A DNA stretch of 16,894 bases from G039029935 sp039029935 (GCA_039029935.1 JBCCFC010000110.1:1-16894); one strand, 5' to 3'; positions 6,758 to 14,671 are shown, counted from the stretch's first letter. The notes: generated by a model not told the origin, from the sequence alone. Made by a program: numbers and translations.

Positions 6758-8581
6758 TCAAGACTCTATTGACAGTATCCCCTGTGATGTTTGTAGAAGT
6801 TGATAAAACTGACTTGAAGTATCCGCTGCCAATGGGACACGAGAACCATGCTCCATGATACGGCCATTCTCCAAAATCATAACTTCATCCACGCGTTGGA
6901 TTGTCTCTAAACGATGCGCAATGACAATGGCCGTGCGGTCTTGTAACAACGTGGCAATTGCTTGGTCCAAACGCTTTTCAGTTGCAGGGTCCAGCCGTGA
7001 TGATGCCTCATCCAAAATCACTAGCCCTGGATTGCGCAGAAAAATACGTGCCAGTGCCAACAGTTGCGCCTCGCCAGCAGAAAGACCGCTGTTACCACCA
7101 GCCAACAACGTATCCAAGCCATCAGGCAGCCCAGAGACCCATGACCACAAATCGACCATACGCAATGCCTCTTCGATTTGGCGGTCATCAATGTCATGGT
7201 TCCAAAAAGTGAGGTTGTCGCGCAGCGTGGCATGAAATAGCTGCACATTTTGCGTGACCAGCCCGACTTGTTGACGCAAATCCGTGAGTGACAGTTGTTG
7301 TAATGGGTCTGTACCCAGAGAAATCGTGCCTGCATTTGGTTCATAGAGCCGCAACAGTAAGCGTGCAATGGTCGTCTTCCCGCTGCCCGTGCGTCCCACT
7401 AAGCCCAACTTGGTTCCCGGCTCTAGCTGAAATGAAATATTCTCCAGCACAGATTGTTCAGCGTTATACCCAAAGGTGACAGCATCAAAGCGGACAGCCA
7501 ATCCCGCCTCTCGATTCACTTGTAGACACCCAGAGGGTTCCCGTCCCTTGATGTCGCCCTCTTTACTATTTCCCTCTTTACTATTCCCCTCTTTCTGTTC
7601 AACTTGCAACAACGCCTTCAAACGCGTAATACTCCCCCCTGCGCGCTGCAAATCCTCCATCTGCCGTGTAATCACATTAATCGGTATCACCAGCATAGAG
7701 GCGTAGTGATAGATGAGATAGACACCGCCGATGGTGACAAGCTCCTGCCAGTAGAGCCAACCACTCAGGCCCAGGATGAGAGCGATGCCTGTGGCGAAGA
7801 GAAAAATCATCGAAGAGAAACCAACACCAGCAGCCAAATTATCACGTAGACTGGCATGAAGGACTACACGCAGTTGAGCATAAAAACGTTGCATAACATA
7901 GGGGATAGCACCACTGGTACGGATGGTATCAATGCCCCCCAGCCGTTCTTCGACATAGGCGGAAAAATCTGCCAAGCTTTCGCGATAGGCAGCGGCATAG
8001 GGGACCGCTAGGTTACGAATACGTGCTAAGGTTGCCATCGCCACTAGTGTAATGCCCAGCCCTACCAATCCCACACGCCAATCAATGGTAAAAAGCAGAC
8101 TCACAATGCCCAGAAGCAGCAGGCCATTGCCCAGAATGGTTATCACAAATTTGGAGAAAAAACTGGCGAGTGTCGTGACATCACCGTCGATACGTTCAAT
8201 CATCTCGCCTGGTGTGTGTTCATTGTGGAAGGCCATGTCCAAATGCAGACAGTGGTCCATGAGGTCGAGACGCATTGCATTGGTTGCGGTCCAAGCCACC
8301 GTCTCGCCAACATGGGTAACAAAGACGGTGATAACCTGTTGCACAAGCACGATACCGACGATTGCGCCTGCCAACCATAGGAGTTGGTTGCTTATTTCTG
8401 CTGTGATGCTTGTCGTACTGGTATCAGTCGCGATATCAATGAATGTGCGCATAATCTGCGGCGGAATGAGTTGGAGGCAAATTTGAGTTGCGAGCAAGAT
8501 AGCCAAGAGTAGGACACGATTGCGTTGTTGCTGTAGATACTGTCGTAATAAATCAAAATACACCGAAAGCGAAACGGTCAT
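6758..8581 (-). CDS. ABC exporter half-transporter with catalytic ATP site (heterodimer partner B)
   Basis: The ATG at 8581 has GGAGG 7 bases upstream. The 607-residue protein has an exporter TMD (about 20-310) and NBD (about 360-600). Motifs: Walker A GRTGSGKT (396-403), Q-loop Gln444, Walker B VILDE with the catalytic Glu525, and H-loop His556 (AHRLET), all intact. The signature, however, is LSAGE (500-504) rather than LSGGQ. Combined with the downstream half-transporter, whose signature is intact but whose Walker B and H-loop are degenerate, this gives one consensus and one degenerate composite ATP site, as in TM287/288-like heterodimeric exporters. It is the first gene of the leftward operon. 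Its linker has a repeated lysine/glutamate-rich insert (KEGNS copies) from a 15-base tandem duplication (7557-7597). The cargo is unknown. Confidence 0.93.
   Translation of the reverse strand: MTVSLSVYFDLLRQYLQQQRNRVLLLAILLATQICLQLIPPQIMRTFIDIATDTSTTSITAEISNQLLWLAGAIVGIVLVQQVITVFVTHVGETVAWTATNAMRLDLMDHCLHLDMAFHNEHTPGEMIERIDGDVTTLASFFSKFVITILGNGLLLLGIVSLLFTIDWRVGLVGLGITLVAMATLARIRNLAVPYAAAYRESLADFSAYVEERLGGIDTIRTSGAIPYVMQRFYAQLRVVLHASLRDNLAAGVGFSSMIFLFATGIALILGLSGWLYWQELVTIGGVYLIYHYASMLVIPINVITRQMEDLQRAGGSITRLKALLQVEQKEGNSKEGNSKEGDIKGREPSGCLQVNREAGLAVRFDAVTFGYNAEQSVLENISFQLEPGTKLGLVGRTGSGKTTIARLLLRLYEPNAGTISLGTDPLQQLSLTDLRQQVGLVTQNVQLFHATLRDNLTFWNHDIDDRQIEEALRMVDLWSWVSGLPDGLDTLLAGGNSGLSAGEAQLLALARIFLRNPGLVILDEASSRLDPATEKRLDQAIATLLQDRTAIVIAHRLETIQRVDEVMILENGRIMEHGSRVPLAADTSSQFYQLLQTSQGILSIES
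7557..7597. repeat. Tandem 15-base units (2.7 copies) inside an ABC gene linker
   Basis: CCCTCTTTACTATTT (7557-7571), CCCTCTTTACTATTC (7572-7586) and a partial CCCTCTTTCTG (7587-7597) follow one another. On the coding strand they give repeated KEGNS between the TMD and NBD of the upstream half-transporter. The unit is in frame and lies at the same linker position as the different 15-base duplication in the partner gene. Confidence 0.88.
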
Positions 8582-8996
8582 GGATAGCCTCCACTTGATT
8601 GTTTACGTGTTTGATAAGTACACAGGCTTCATGCACATCATATGTACAGTGTGACATTCATTAGGCGCACGATTTATTTTAGTAAATTTATACAGTAAAT
8701 TTAGGATTAAGTTTTATGTATTGTCTTACTATGACTACACGAATCAGAATTCAATATAAAATTAAAAATAGGTAAAACGTAAATAGATGTTAGTTGCTAC
8801 ACCCCTGCTTGTCGTTGAAAACGGTGTCATCAATCCTATCATTCAAGCAAGCATTTTGCGAACCAGAGCATTTTGGCCTAAGATACATCGCGATGGAGAA
8901 ATCAATTACAACAAACACTGCTGGGATTAGAAATACCATAAACCCAAATAGTCTATAGAAGGCAATTGCCAATGAAAACGGAGTTACAGATTTACC
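8582..8996. other. AT-rich divergent intergenic region
   Basis: This 415-base gap separates the leftward ABC operon from the rightward DUF3604 gene and must carry both promoters, but I could not fix either with confidence. The part 8640-8790 is very AT-rich. It contains a direct repeat AGTAAATTTA at 8681-8690 and 8694-8703 (13-base spacing, just over one helical turn), a possible operator. A minus-strand frame crossing 8790-8996 has hydrophobic stretches but no ribosome binding site; I do not call it a gene. Confidence 0.5.
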
Positions 8997-10646
8997 ATGA
9001 CCTATCACATCTATTGGGGCGATACACACCACAACACTTACCAACATTACAATCAAGACCCGCCATTGGACACGGTTCTCGACTTTGCCAGTACCCATCT
9101 CGACTTCTACACAGGGGCTTACTACACGCAAGTTTTTCTTGAAGTGCCACCCAAGGAGTCAGTGCGACAAGGGGCGGCAATCAAGATGGAGGGTGGGCAT
9201 CCGGTTGAAATTTTGTCGGCGGGGAATCAGATCTGGACAGGAGTACGGTTTGAGGGACCCAAGGACTTGACAAAATTGGCGGAAGAATGGGCAGAGTTTC
9301 AGGATGTGACCCGTGCATGGAATCGGCCTGATGAATTTATCGCCTTTGCGGGGTATGAGTGGCAGGGTAATAGCCGTTGGGGTGACTTCAACGTGACCTA
9401 TCGTGAAGAGGGTCCGCCCGTGTATATGGTGGATACGCTGCCGGAACTCTATGGCTATTTGCGGAAATTGAGAAAGTCAGGCAACGATGCTATCGCTATT
9501 CCGCATCACACGGCCTACAGCGTCGGTCAGCGCGCACCCACGTGGTCCACCTGTGATGAGAGCCTCAGCCCTTATGCCGAGGTCTATTCGATTCATGGCT
9601 GTTCGGAGACGGATGAGGAGTTGATTGGGCTACGCAGCAACCCACATATGGGGCCGGGTGTTGGCGGCGGGACCTATGTGGAGGCACTCGATTTAGGGCT
9701 GCACATGGGGGCGATTTGCTCGACTGACAACTGGAGCAATATGCCAGGGCATTGGGGACAGGGTATCATGGCCTGTCTTGCCACTGAGTTGACGCGGGAT
9801 GGTCTGTGGGAGGCGTTCCGCGCACGGCGTGTTTATGGCGTGACAGGGGACCGCATCCAACTGAACTTCACGTGTAACGGTGAGCCAATGGGCAGTATTT
9901 TGCCACATACATCCGAACGCAACATTGAGGTCAGCGTCGTGGGCTGCGATGCCATCGACCGCATTGAACTGCTGCGCAACAACCGCGTTATTGCCACACA
10001 CTGTCATCAAGGCACGTGGGATTTGCCACAACCCGGCCAAACGAGCCGCTATAAAGTGCGCATCGAGCCTGGCTGGGGACCGCACCCTGGTGAGTTGCCG
10101 TTGCCAGAGCAAGTGTGGCAGGGTGCGTTGAGTGTCAACGGCGGTCGGCTAATTGATTGGGAGCCATGCTGGGTAACACGTGGGCAAGGTGTCCCACAAC
10201 TTCGTGACAATGAGGCGCAGTTCGCTATGGTCAGCCACCAAAGTTATGTGACGAAACCAAGCCAAGGTGCGACGGTATTTACGTTTGAGGCGTCGCCAGA
10301 TGATGAGGTGTTGGTGCAAATGAAGAATCTGCATTTACGTCAGTCTGCGATTGATATGGCTACACGAAGTCACTTGTTATGGAGTGAAGCGGATAGTGCC
10401 GCCTATCTTGCTGCCATGACGGATGGTGATCCTGTGAGAGCAGCAGCGAGTGATGTGTATTATCATATGGCGGGTAAGGTGAAAGTGCATCGGGCGATTC
10501 CCGAAGCAGGGTACACGGCAAAACTAACGCTTACGGATGATGAGCCGATGGATGGTGAAGTTCAGTATCGTGTGCGTGTGGAGCAGCGCAATGGGCAGCG
10601 GGCGTGGTCGAGTCCGATTTGGGTCAAATCAGTTGAGTTCATTTAG
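8997..10646 (+). CDS. DUF3604 family protein (PHP-like metal-dependent hydrolase)
   Basis: The ATG at 8997 is the first possible start after an in-frame TGA at 8973-8975; a GGAG lies rather far upstream. The 549-residue product opens directly with WGDTHHNT (7-14), the counterpart of the metal-binding GDxHxHT motif of the PHP superfamily. Further likely metal or fold motifs are FAGYEW (117-122), IPHHT (168-172), EVYSIHG (195-201), GAICSTDNW (238-246), and the closing LWEAFRARRVYGVTGDR (270-286) typical of DUF3604. A beta-rich C-terminal half follows. No signal peptide is visible, so it is probably cytoplasmic. PHP proteins hydrolyse phosphoesters, but DUF3604 members have no assigned substrate that I know of. 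It has no close partner: the next gene is 256 bases away with its own promoter. Confidence 0.82.
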   Translation: MTYHIYWGDTHHNTYQHYNQDPPLDTVLDFASTHLDFYTGAYYTQVFLEVPPKESVRQGAAIKMEGGHPVEILSAGNQIWTGVRFEGPKDLTKLAEEWAEFQDVTRAWNRPDEFIAFAGYEWQGNSRWGDFNVTYREEGPPVYMVDTLPELYGYLRKLRKSGNDAIAIPHHTAYSVGQRAPTWSTCDESLSPYAEVYSIHGCSETDEELIGLRSNPHMGPGVGGGTYVEALDLGLHMGAICSTDNWSNMPGHWGQGIMACLATELTRDGLWEAFRARRVYGVTGDRIQLNFTCNGEPMGSILPHTSERNIEVSVVGCDAIDRIELLRNNRVIATHCHQGTWDLPQPGQTSRYKVRIEPGWGPHPGELPLPEQVWQGALSVNGGRLIDWEPCWVTRGQGVPQLRDNEAQFAMVSHQSYVTKPSQGATVFTFEASPDDEVLVQMKNLHLRQSAIDMATRSHLLWSEADSAAYLAAMTDGDPVRAAASDVYYHMAGKVKVHRAIPEAGYTAKLTLTDDEPMDGEVQYRVRVEQRNGQRAWSSPIWVKSVEFI

Positions 10647-10678
10647 TATCTTTTAATCGATCATTATAAAGCAATTGT

Positions 10679-10707
10679 TTGACTCTGTTCCAGAACTCAT
10701 TCATACT
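10679..10707 (+). promoter_or_regulatory. Possible distal sigma-70 promoter
   Basis: TTGACT (10679-10684) and CATACT (10702-10707) are separated by 17 bases, in the gap before the ExK-nuclease-like gene. The -10 box is imperfect. Transcription would start near 10714, leaving a long leader, and the stronger extended -10 site lies downstream. Confidence 0.35.
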
Positions 10708-10829
10708 CGATTTTAGCTATAAATCTACAATCAAATGTGTGACAAAATTATGACGATGATGACAATTGAAAAACAGGCAAGCGTGTCTGCGCTACGATTA
10801 TGTACATTTTATTTTGAGGGATAGCCTTA

Positions 10830-10838
10830 TGGTATAAT
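10830..10838 (+). promoter_or_regulatory. Extended -10 promoter of the ExK-nuclease-like gene
   Basis: TGGTATAAT (10830-10838) is a perfect extended -10 element (TGN plus TATAAT). No good -35 lies at 17 bases, as expected for this promoter class. Transcription would start near 10845, about 58 bases before the ATG at 10903. Confidence 0.6.
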
Positions 10839-10902
10839 CAAGCAGCAGTAACTGACAGTGGCAACCCGCAGATAATAATTGGTTCACGAAAGGGAACACA
10901 CC

Positions 10903-11538
10903 ATGAAATCATTCTCAAATTGGTCAACCGAAGACGTAGAGGAAGAATTTGGGCTAAAACCACAGACACACAGCAAGATACTCGATATATGGCTCAACGT
11001 CGAAACCACCTTCTCAGATTTTGAACACCAGTGGTTAGAGCAGGTTCGTCGAGACGTCGAAGCCTATAGTTATACGTGGAATGAGCAGGAGTTAATTGCA
11101 GAGAGCATCGTCCCGCTCTTAAAATTGGTGCATTTTCAACAAGAATCGTATCGTGGCTTCTTAAATCGTGAAATTTCTGCGCCCTATGCCAATGATAGCC
11201 TGTCTGGCGAAGTTGATTTCATTGTTGCACAGGGACGACATTCTCCAAAACGATTGTTCTTCTTTCTACATGAGTATAAAAAAGAACCACCTCATAAAGA
11301 TGATCCGCGTGGTCAATTGTTGATTGCAATGGTCGCAGCACAGCTACTCAACCAAGATGAAAATCCGCTATATGGTGCGTATGTCGTTGGTCGTATGTGG
11401 TATTTTGTGGTGCTGGAGGGTAAGACATACACTGTACATCGAGGATTTAATGCATCAAGCCAGGAAATTGAACAGATTTTGGGTGTGTTGAAGAATACGA
11501 GATCAATCATTGAGCGATTGCTCAGTATCAATCATTAA
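10903..11538 (+). CDS. Small PD-(D/E)XK nuclease-like protein of unknown function
   Basis: The ATG at 10903 is chosen over the TTG at 10879 because AAGGGA lies about 8 bases upstream of it. The 211-residue protein has no signal or membrane segment. The centre reads as a PD-(D/E)XK core: an N-terminal helix with Glu64/Glu68, a strand with Asp105 (SGEVDFIVAQ), the next strand with Glu124-x-Lys126 (FFFLHEYKKE), then a helix with GQLLIAMVAAQ (Gln138) and the hydrophobic strands YGAYVVGRMWYFVVLEG. I recall similar uncharacterised proteins from Cyanobacteria and Bacteroidota, often in multiple copies per genome. The DNase-like fold is an inference from the spaced acidic and Lys residues. The gene is monocistronic, so no partner hints at a role in defence or repair. 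Confidence 0.65.
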   Translation: MKSFSNWSTEDVEEEFGLKPQTHSKILDIWLNVETTFSDFEHQWLEQVRRDVEAYSYTWNEQELIAESIVPLLKLVHFQQESYRGFLNREISAPYANDSLSGEVDFIVAQGRHSPKRLFFFLHEYKKEPPHKDDPRGQLLIAMVAAQLLNQDENPLYGAYVVGRMWYFVVLEGKTYTVHRGFNASSQEIEQILGVLKNTRSIIERLLSINH

Positions 11539-11540
11539 AC

Positions 11541-11565
11541 CGCAGAGCGCAGAAGGCGCAGAGAC
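11541..11565. repeat. Short CGCAGA-type tandem repeat between genes
   Basis: CGCAGAG (11541-11547), CGCAGAAGG (11548-11556) and CGCAGAGAC (11557-11565) form about three 7-9 base units, starting 2 bases after the stop of the nuclease-like gene and ending 14 bases before the next ATG. I recall similar ACGCAGAGA-type repeats in intergenic DNA of many environmental bacteria. Confidence 0.65.
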
Positions 11566-11579
11566 AAGAAAGAGAGTCT

Positions 11580-13001
11580 ATGTATATCAATGGTGAGTGG
11601 ATGGAAGAGGGGGCGACGTTTGCCGTCTATAATCCAGCGACGGGTGAGGAGATTGGACAGGTGGCTGATGGCGGGGGTGATGAAACCAACGCGGCCATTA
11701 ATGCCGCACACGCAGCCTTTACATCATGGTCCACGACAACGGCCTACGAGCGGTCGGCCATCCTCTATCATGCCTATCAGTTGATGGTTGAGCGCAAGGA
11801 GGAATTGGCACAATTGATGACGCGTGAGCAGGGCAAACCGCTCAAGGCAGCACGCAACGAGGTGCAATATGGGGCCGACTTTCTGCTTTGGTATGCTGAG
11901 GAAGCCAAGCGTATCTACGGCGAAACCATCCCATCCGCACGGTCCAACCAACGCTTTATCGTGCATTATCAACCCGTCGGTGTAGTGGCAGCGGTAACGC
12001 CCTGGAATTATCCGATTTCGATGATTACGCGCAAGGTTGCTCCGGCGTTGGCGGCAGGCTGTACGATTATTCTCAAACCAGCCGAGGCGACCCCACTCTG
12101 CGCCATCGCCATCTTCAAAATTCTGGAAGAGGCAGGTGTGCCAGCGGGTGTCGCCAACCTCGTTACAGCATTGGACCCCAAACCCATTGGTCACGCATTC
12201 TGCACCAATCCATTGGTCAAAAAAATCACCTTTACAGGGTCAACGGCGGTGGGCAAAAAGTTGGCACAGGATGCCGCCCCGCAACTCAAACGGATGTCAA
12301 TGGAGTTGGGTGGTCACGCGCCCTTCATCGTCTTTGATGATGCTGACCCTGTTCACGCCGCCAAAGGTGCGTCGCTGGTCAAGTTTCTTAACACGGGGCA
12401 GGCATGTATCAGCCCCAACCGCATCTTTGTCCATCGTTCGATCATGCAGCCCTTTATTGACACCTTTAGCCAGCGTATTGGGCGCATGGTGGCGGGTAAT
12501 GGCATGGATGCGGGTGTTGCCATCGGGCCACTGGTCAACGAAGCCGCTGTTGCCAAGGTGGATGCACAGGTGCAGGATGCCGTGCGCATGGGAGCTGCGT
12601 TGCACAATGGTGGGGCACGATTGACTGATAATGGGTTGGATGCAGGCCATTTCTATGCCCCCACGCTACTCAGCGAAGTGACATCAGAGATGCTGATTTA
12701 TCGCGAAGAAACGTTTGGACCCGTCGCCGCCGTCGTGCCGTTTGATGATAACGACGACATTCTGGCAATGGCAAATGATACGCATTATGGACTGGCAGCC
12801 TACATCTATACACAGAATCTTTCCAAAGCCATGCGCACCTTCGAAGGGCTAAACTTTGGCATCATCGGGATCAATGACATTAACCCAACCAGTGCTGCCG
12901 CACCCTTTGGGGGCATGAAAGAAAGCGGATTGGGGCGTGAGGGGGCGCGTGAAGGCATCATGGAGTATTTGGAAACAAAACTCGGAGGCTTTTTGGTCTA
13001 G
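11580..13001 (+). CDS. NAD(P)-dependent aldehyde dehydrogenase, succinate-semialdehyde dehydrogenase type
   Basis: This 473-residue protein matches the usual length of the family and is complete. Active-site motifs are all present: PWNYP with Asn143, KPAEATP with Lys166, the nucleotide-binding FTGSTAVGK (218-226), MELGG with the general base Glu242, GQAC with the nucleophile Cys276, and the late EETFGP. The overall sequence resembles GabD-like enzymes, which oxidise succinate semialdehyde to succinate in the cytoplasm. Related enzymes act on glutarate semialdehyde, glycolaldehyde or lactaldehyde, so substrate specificity is open. The ribosome binding site is weak (AAGAGAG). The methyltransferase gene follows after 4 bases, so the two are probably cotranscribed; I saw no promoter directly upstream, only a short repeat. 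Confidence 0.93.
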   Translation: MYINGEWMEEGATFAVYNPATGEEIGQVADGGGDETNAAINAAHAAFTSWSTTTAYERSAILYHAYQLMVERKEELAQLMTREQGKPLKAARNEVQYGADFLLWYAEEAKRIYGETIPSARSNQRFIVHYQPVGVVAAVTPWNYPISMITRKVAPALAAGCTIILKPAEATPLCAIAIFKILEEAGVPAGVANLVTALDPKPIGHAFCTNPLVKKITFTGSTAVGKKLAQDAAPQLKRMSMELGGHAPFIVFDDADPVHAAKGASLVKFLNTGQACISPNRIFVHRSIMQPFIDTFSQRIGRMVAGNGMDAGVAIGPLVNEAAVAKVDAQVQDAVRMGAALHNGGARLTDNGLDAGHFYAPTLLSEVTSEMLIYREETFGPVAAVVPFDDNDDILAMANDTHYGLAAYIYTQNLSKAMRTFEGLNFGIIGINDINPTSAAAPFGGMKESGLGREGAREGIMEYLETKLGGFLV

Positions 13002-13005
13002 CATC

Positions 13006-13980
13006 ATGGATATATTGGCATCACTTATTTTTATCATCATCCAGATACTCTTCCTTCCGCTTACAATCATCGGCGCAAGCCTTGTGGCGTACAAACAACT
13101 TGCTACCAGCCGCAAACTGGGCATTTCAGCAACAGCGGTTGAGATTATCAACGGTCGTTGGGCGATGGATGTTTTTGGCATTCGTAAAGATGAGCCGACG
13201 GTCAAACTCAACCGTGTGCTACCCAATAATTCAGTGATGGGCATGTGGTTTGCGCTGTTACCCCTCTATCTACGATACAGAATCACGGGTAAAAACTGGC
13301 TTTACCCCACCGTTTCCAAGCAAGGGGATGAAGGGTTGGCCCATCTTGTGACTGTGCGCACACTTTATTTTGATGAAGTCATCACCAAGGCCAAAGGCAA
13401 TATCCACCAGTTTGTGGTCATGGGAGCGGGGTTTGATACACGCTGTTATGGTACGCTCATCGACAGTGGTGTTGCTTGTTTTGAGCTTGACCAAACCAAC
13501 ACACAGCAGCTCAAAATCAAGCTACTGAAAAAAGCAGGGATTGACGCACGTCATGTCCAGTTTGCCGAAGTTGATTTTGCAACCGAAAACTGGTATGAAA
13601 AGTTGGCAGCCACTGGCTATGACCCCACCAAGCGGACGCTCTTTTTGTGGGAAGGGGTGACACTTTATCTCTCCGAGCGAGATGTACGCAACACATTGCA
13701 GGATATGAAAGCGAATTCCGCAGCGGGCAGCATCGTCGTGGCAGATTTCTATGCACTAGGATTTGTAACGGGTGATCTTTTCCCCAGCATGAAATCATCG
13801 TTACAAGTCTTGAAAATCACCGATGAAAAATTTGGCTTTGGGCTAGACTTTGCCCGTGACCATGCCTCTTCGCTTGCGACCTTTGTGGAATGCGAGGGTT
13901 GGCAGATGGGTGATACCTACTTTATGGGTGAAAAGACCCAGAAAGGTGCGTGGATGGTTGTTGCGGAGCTAACGACATGA
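13006..13980 (+). CDS. Class I SAM-dependent methyltransferase, LCMT/TIGR00027 type, with N-terminal membrane anchor
   Basis: The ATG at 13006 lies 4 bases after the dehydrogenase stop; an upstream frame-compatible ATG at 12937 is inside that gene and is rejected. GGAGG sits 17 bases before the ATG, within the end of the dehydrogenase gene, so coupling is likely. The 324-residue protein begins with a hydrophobic segment (residues about 3-28) that should anchor it in the membrane. Family motifs follow: VVMGAGFDTRCYG (137-149, SAM binding), FELDQ (159-163, acidic residue for the SAM ribose), FAEVDF (186-191) and FLWEGVTLYL (213-222). Leucine carboxyl methyltransferase-like bacterial proteins methylate small-molecule or unknown acceptors. 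Its target cannot be inferred. The stop overlaps the next start (ATGA). Confidence 0.88.
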   Translation: MDILASLIFIIIQILFLPLTIIGASLVAYKQLATSRKLGISATAVEIINGRWAMDVFGIRKDEPTVKLNRVLPNNSVMGMWFALLPLYLRYRITGKNWLYPTVSKQGDEGLAHLVTVRTLYFDEVITKAKGNIHQFVVMGAGFDTRCYGTLIDSGVACFELDQTNTQQLKIKLLKKAGIDARHVQFAEVDFATENWYEKLAATGYDPTKRTLFLWEGVTLYLSERDVRNTLQDMKANSAAGSIVVADFYALGFVTGDLFPSMKSSLQVLKITDEKFGFGLDFARDHASSLATFVECEGWQMGDTYFMGEKTQKGAWMVVAELTT

Positions 13981-14480
13981 GTGATGATAAAGCACTTTTT
14001 CTTTTTGTGACAGGTGCGGGTAGCTGCGTCCAGGTGCCTACACTGATTCATGCATTGCTGGCGCATGATATTACGCTCTATTCCGTACTCACGCCCAATG
14101 TCGCTCAGGTCACAGCCCCCGGTCCACTCATGGACATTCCTGGCAACCACTGGGTTCACGCCTATCAACAAACGCCGTTGGAGCGTTATCCATTTGGCAC
14201 GTTATTGGTCGCGCCTTGCACGTTCAACAGTTTTAACAAGATTGCACAAGGGCTGGCCGACAACTTGGCACTGTCCATGATTGCTGATGGGTTGGGAGCG
14301 GGCAACAGTGTCATCATTGCGCCGTCGATGAATCATGGTCTGTGGTCACATCCGCAGACAGCCGAGTCTCGTCAAAGGCTGGAACGCTGGGGATGTGAGT
14401 TGGTGTTGCCCGATGATCATGTGCATGATGTCAAGTTGGCATCTATCGACAAAATTGTTAATACCGTCATGACATCATGA
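13977..14480 (+). CDS. Flavoprotein of the CoaC/UbiX/EpiD (HFCD-like) superfamily
   Basis: The start ATG (13977) overlaps the methyltransferase stop in ATGA, giving a 167-residue product, normal for stand-alone flavoproteins of this fold. Seen are an N-terminal Rossmann-like strand (LFLFVTGAGSCVQVP), a His-containing segment (GNHWVHAY), the segment APCTFNSFNKIAQGLADN that matches the PATANT...K...GIADN FMN-binding region of CoaC, and APSMNHGLW, the PXMNXXMW motif. Canonical CoaC has ATANT where this has CTFNS, so it is probably not the housekeeping phosphopantothenoylcysteine decarboxylase but a divergent FMN-binding decarboxylase or oxidoreductase. It ends the three-gene unit; the importer genes start after a new promoter. 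Possibly related in role to flavin metabolism, which is inference. Confidence 0.82.
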   Translation: MSDDKALFLFVTGAGSCVQVPTLIHALLAHDITLYSVLTPNVAQVTAPGPLMDIPGNHWVHAYQQTPLERYPFGTLLVAPCTFNSFNKIAQGLADNLALSMIADGLGAGNSVIIAPSMNHGLWSHPQTAESRQRLERWGCELVLPDDHVHDVKLASIDKIVNTVMTS

Positions 14481-14510
14481 GGTTTCGCTGCATTTCATGA
14501 ACCATCAACA

Positions 14511-14539
14511 TTGACAGACAGTCATCCACTCACTATACT
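14511..14539 (+). promoter_or_regulatory. Near-consensus sigma-70 promoter of the importer operon
   Basis: TTGACA (14511-14516) and TATACT (14534-14539) are spaced by exactly 17 bases: 6/6 and 5/6 matches. Transcription would start near 14546, about 150 bases before the substrate-binding-protein ATG. This is the best housekeeping promoter in the window. Confidence 0.78.
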
Positions 14540-14562
14540 TCTCTTAGCTTTATTATTACCTA

Positions 14563-14671
14563 TCGGTTTGTGCTTTTTGGCTCTTCTTCGTTGAGTGGGA
14601 ATGCAGGAGTGCATCTTTCAAGTCACTCCAATTTGGATTTATTCGACAAGGACCTTATCTCAACAAACCGA
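14563..14671 (+). promoter_or_regulatory. Structured leader, possible cis-regulatory RNA of unknown class
   Basis: TCGGTTTGT (14563-14571) is the exact reverse complement of ACAAACCGA (14663-14671) and could form a 9-bp closing stem around 91 bases. Inside are a hairpin ATGCA-GGAG-TGCAT and a competing pairing of GGAGTG with CACTCC. The element begins about 17 bases after the predicted transcription start and ends 25 bases before the start codon. I did not find the conserved cores of FMN or TPP riboswitches. A 9-bp match has a few percent chance of occurring by accident in a leader this long. Confidence 0.3.

Noticed and set aside
8790..9131. 113-residue minus-strand ORF as a gene
   Set aside because: It overlaps the start of the DUF3604 gene by 135 bases and shows no ribosome binding site; kept only as a low-interest observation.
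10814..10819. TTGAGG as a -35 box for TATAAT at 10833
   Set aside because: Spacing is 13 bases, too short; the site is better explained as an extended -10 promoter.
12937..13005. ATG at 12937 as the methyltransferase start
   Set aside because: It is inside the dehydrogenase coding region, and the membrane anchor begins naturally at 13006.
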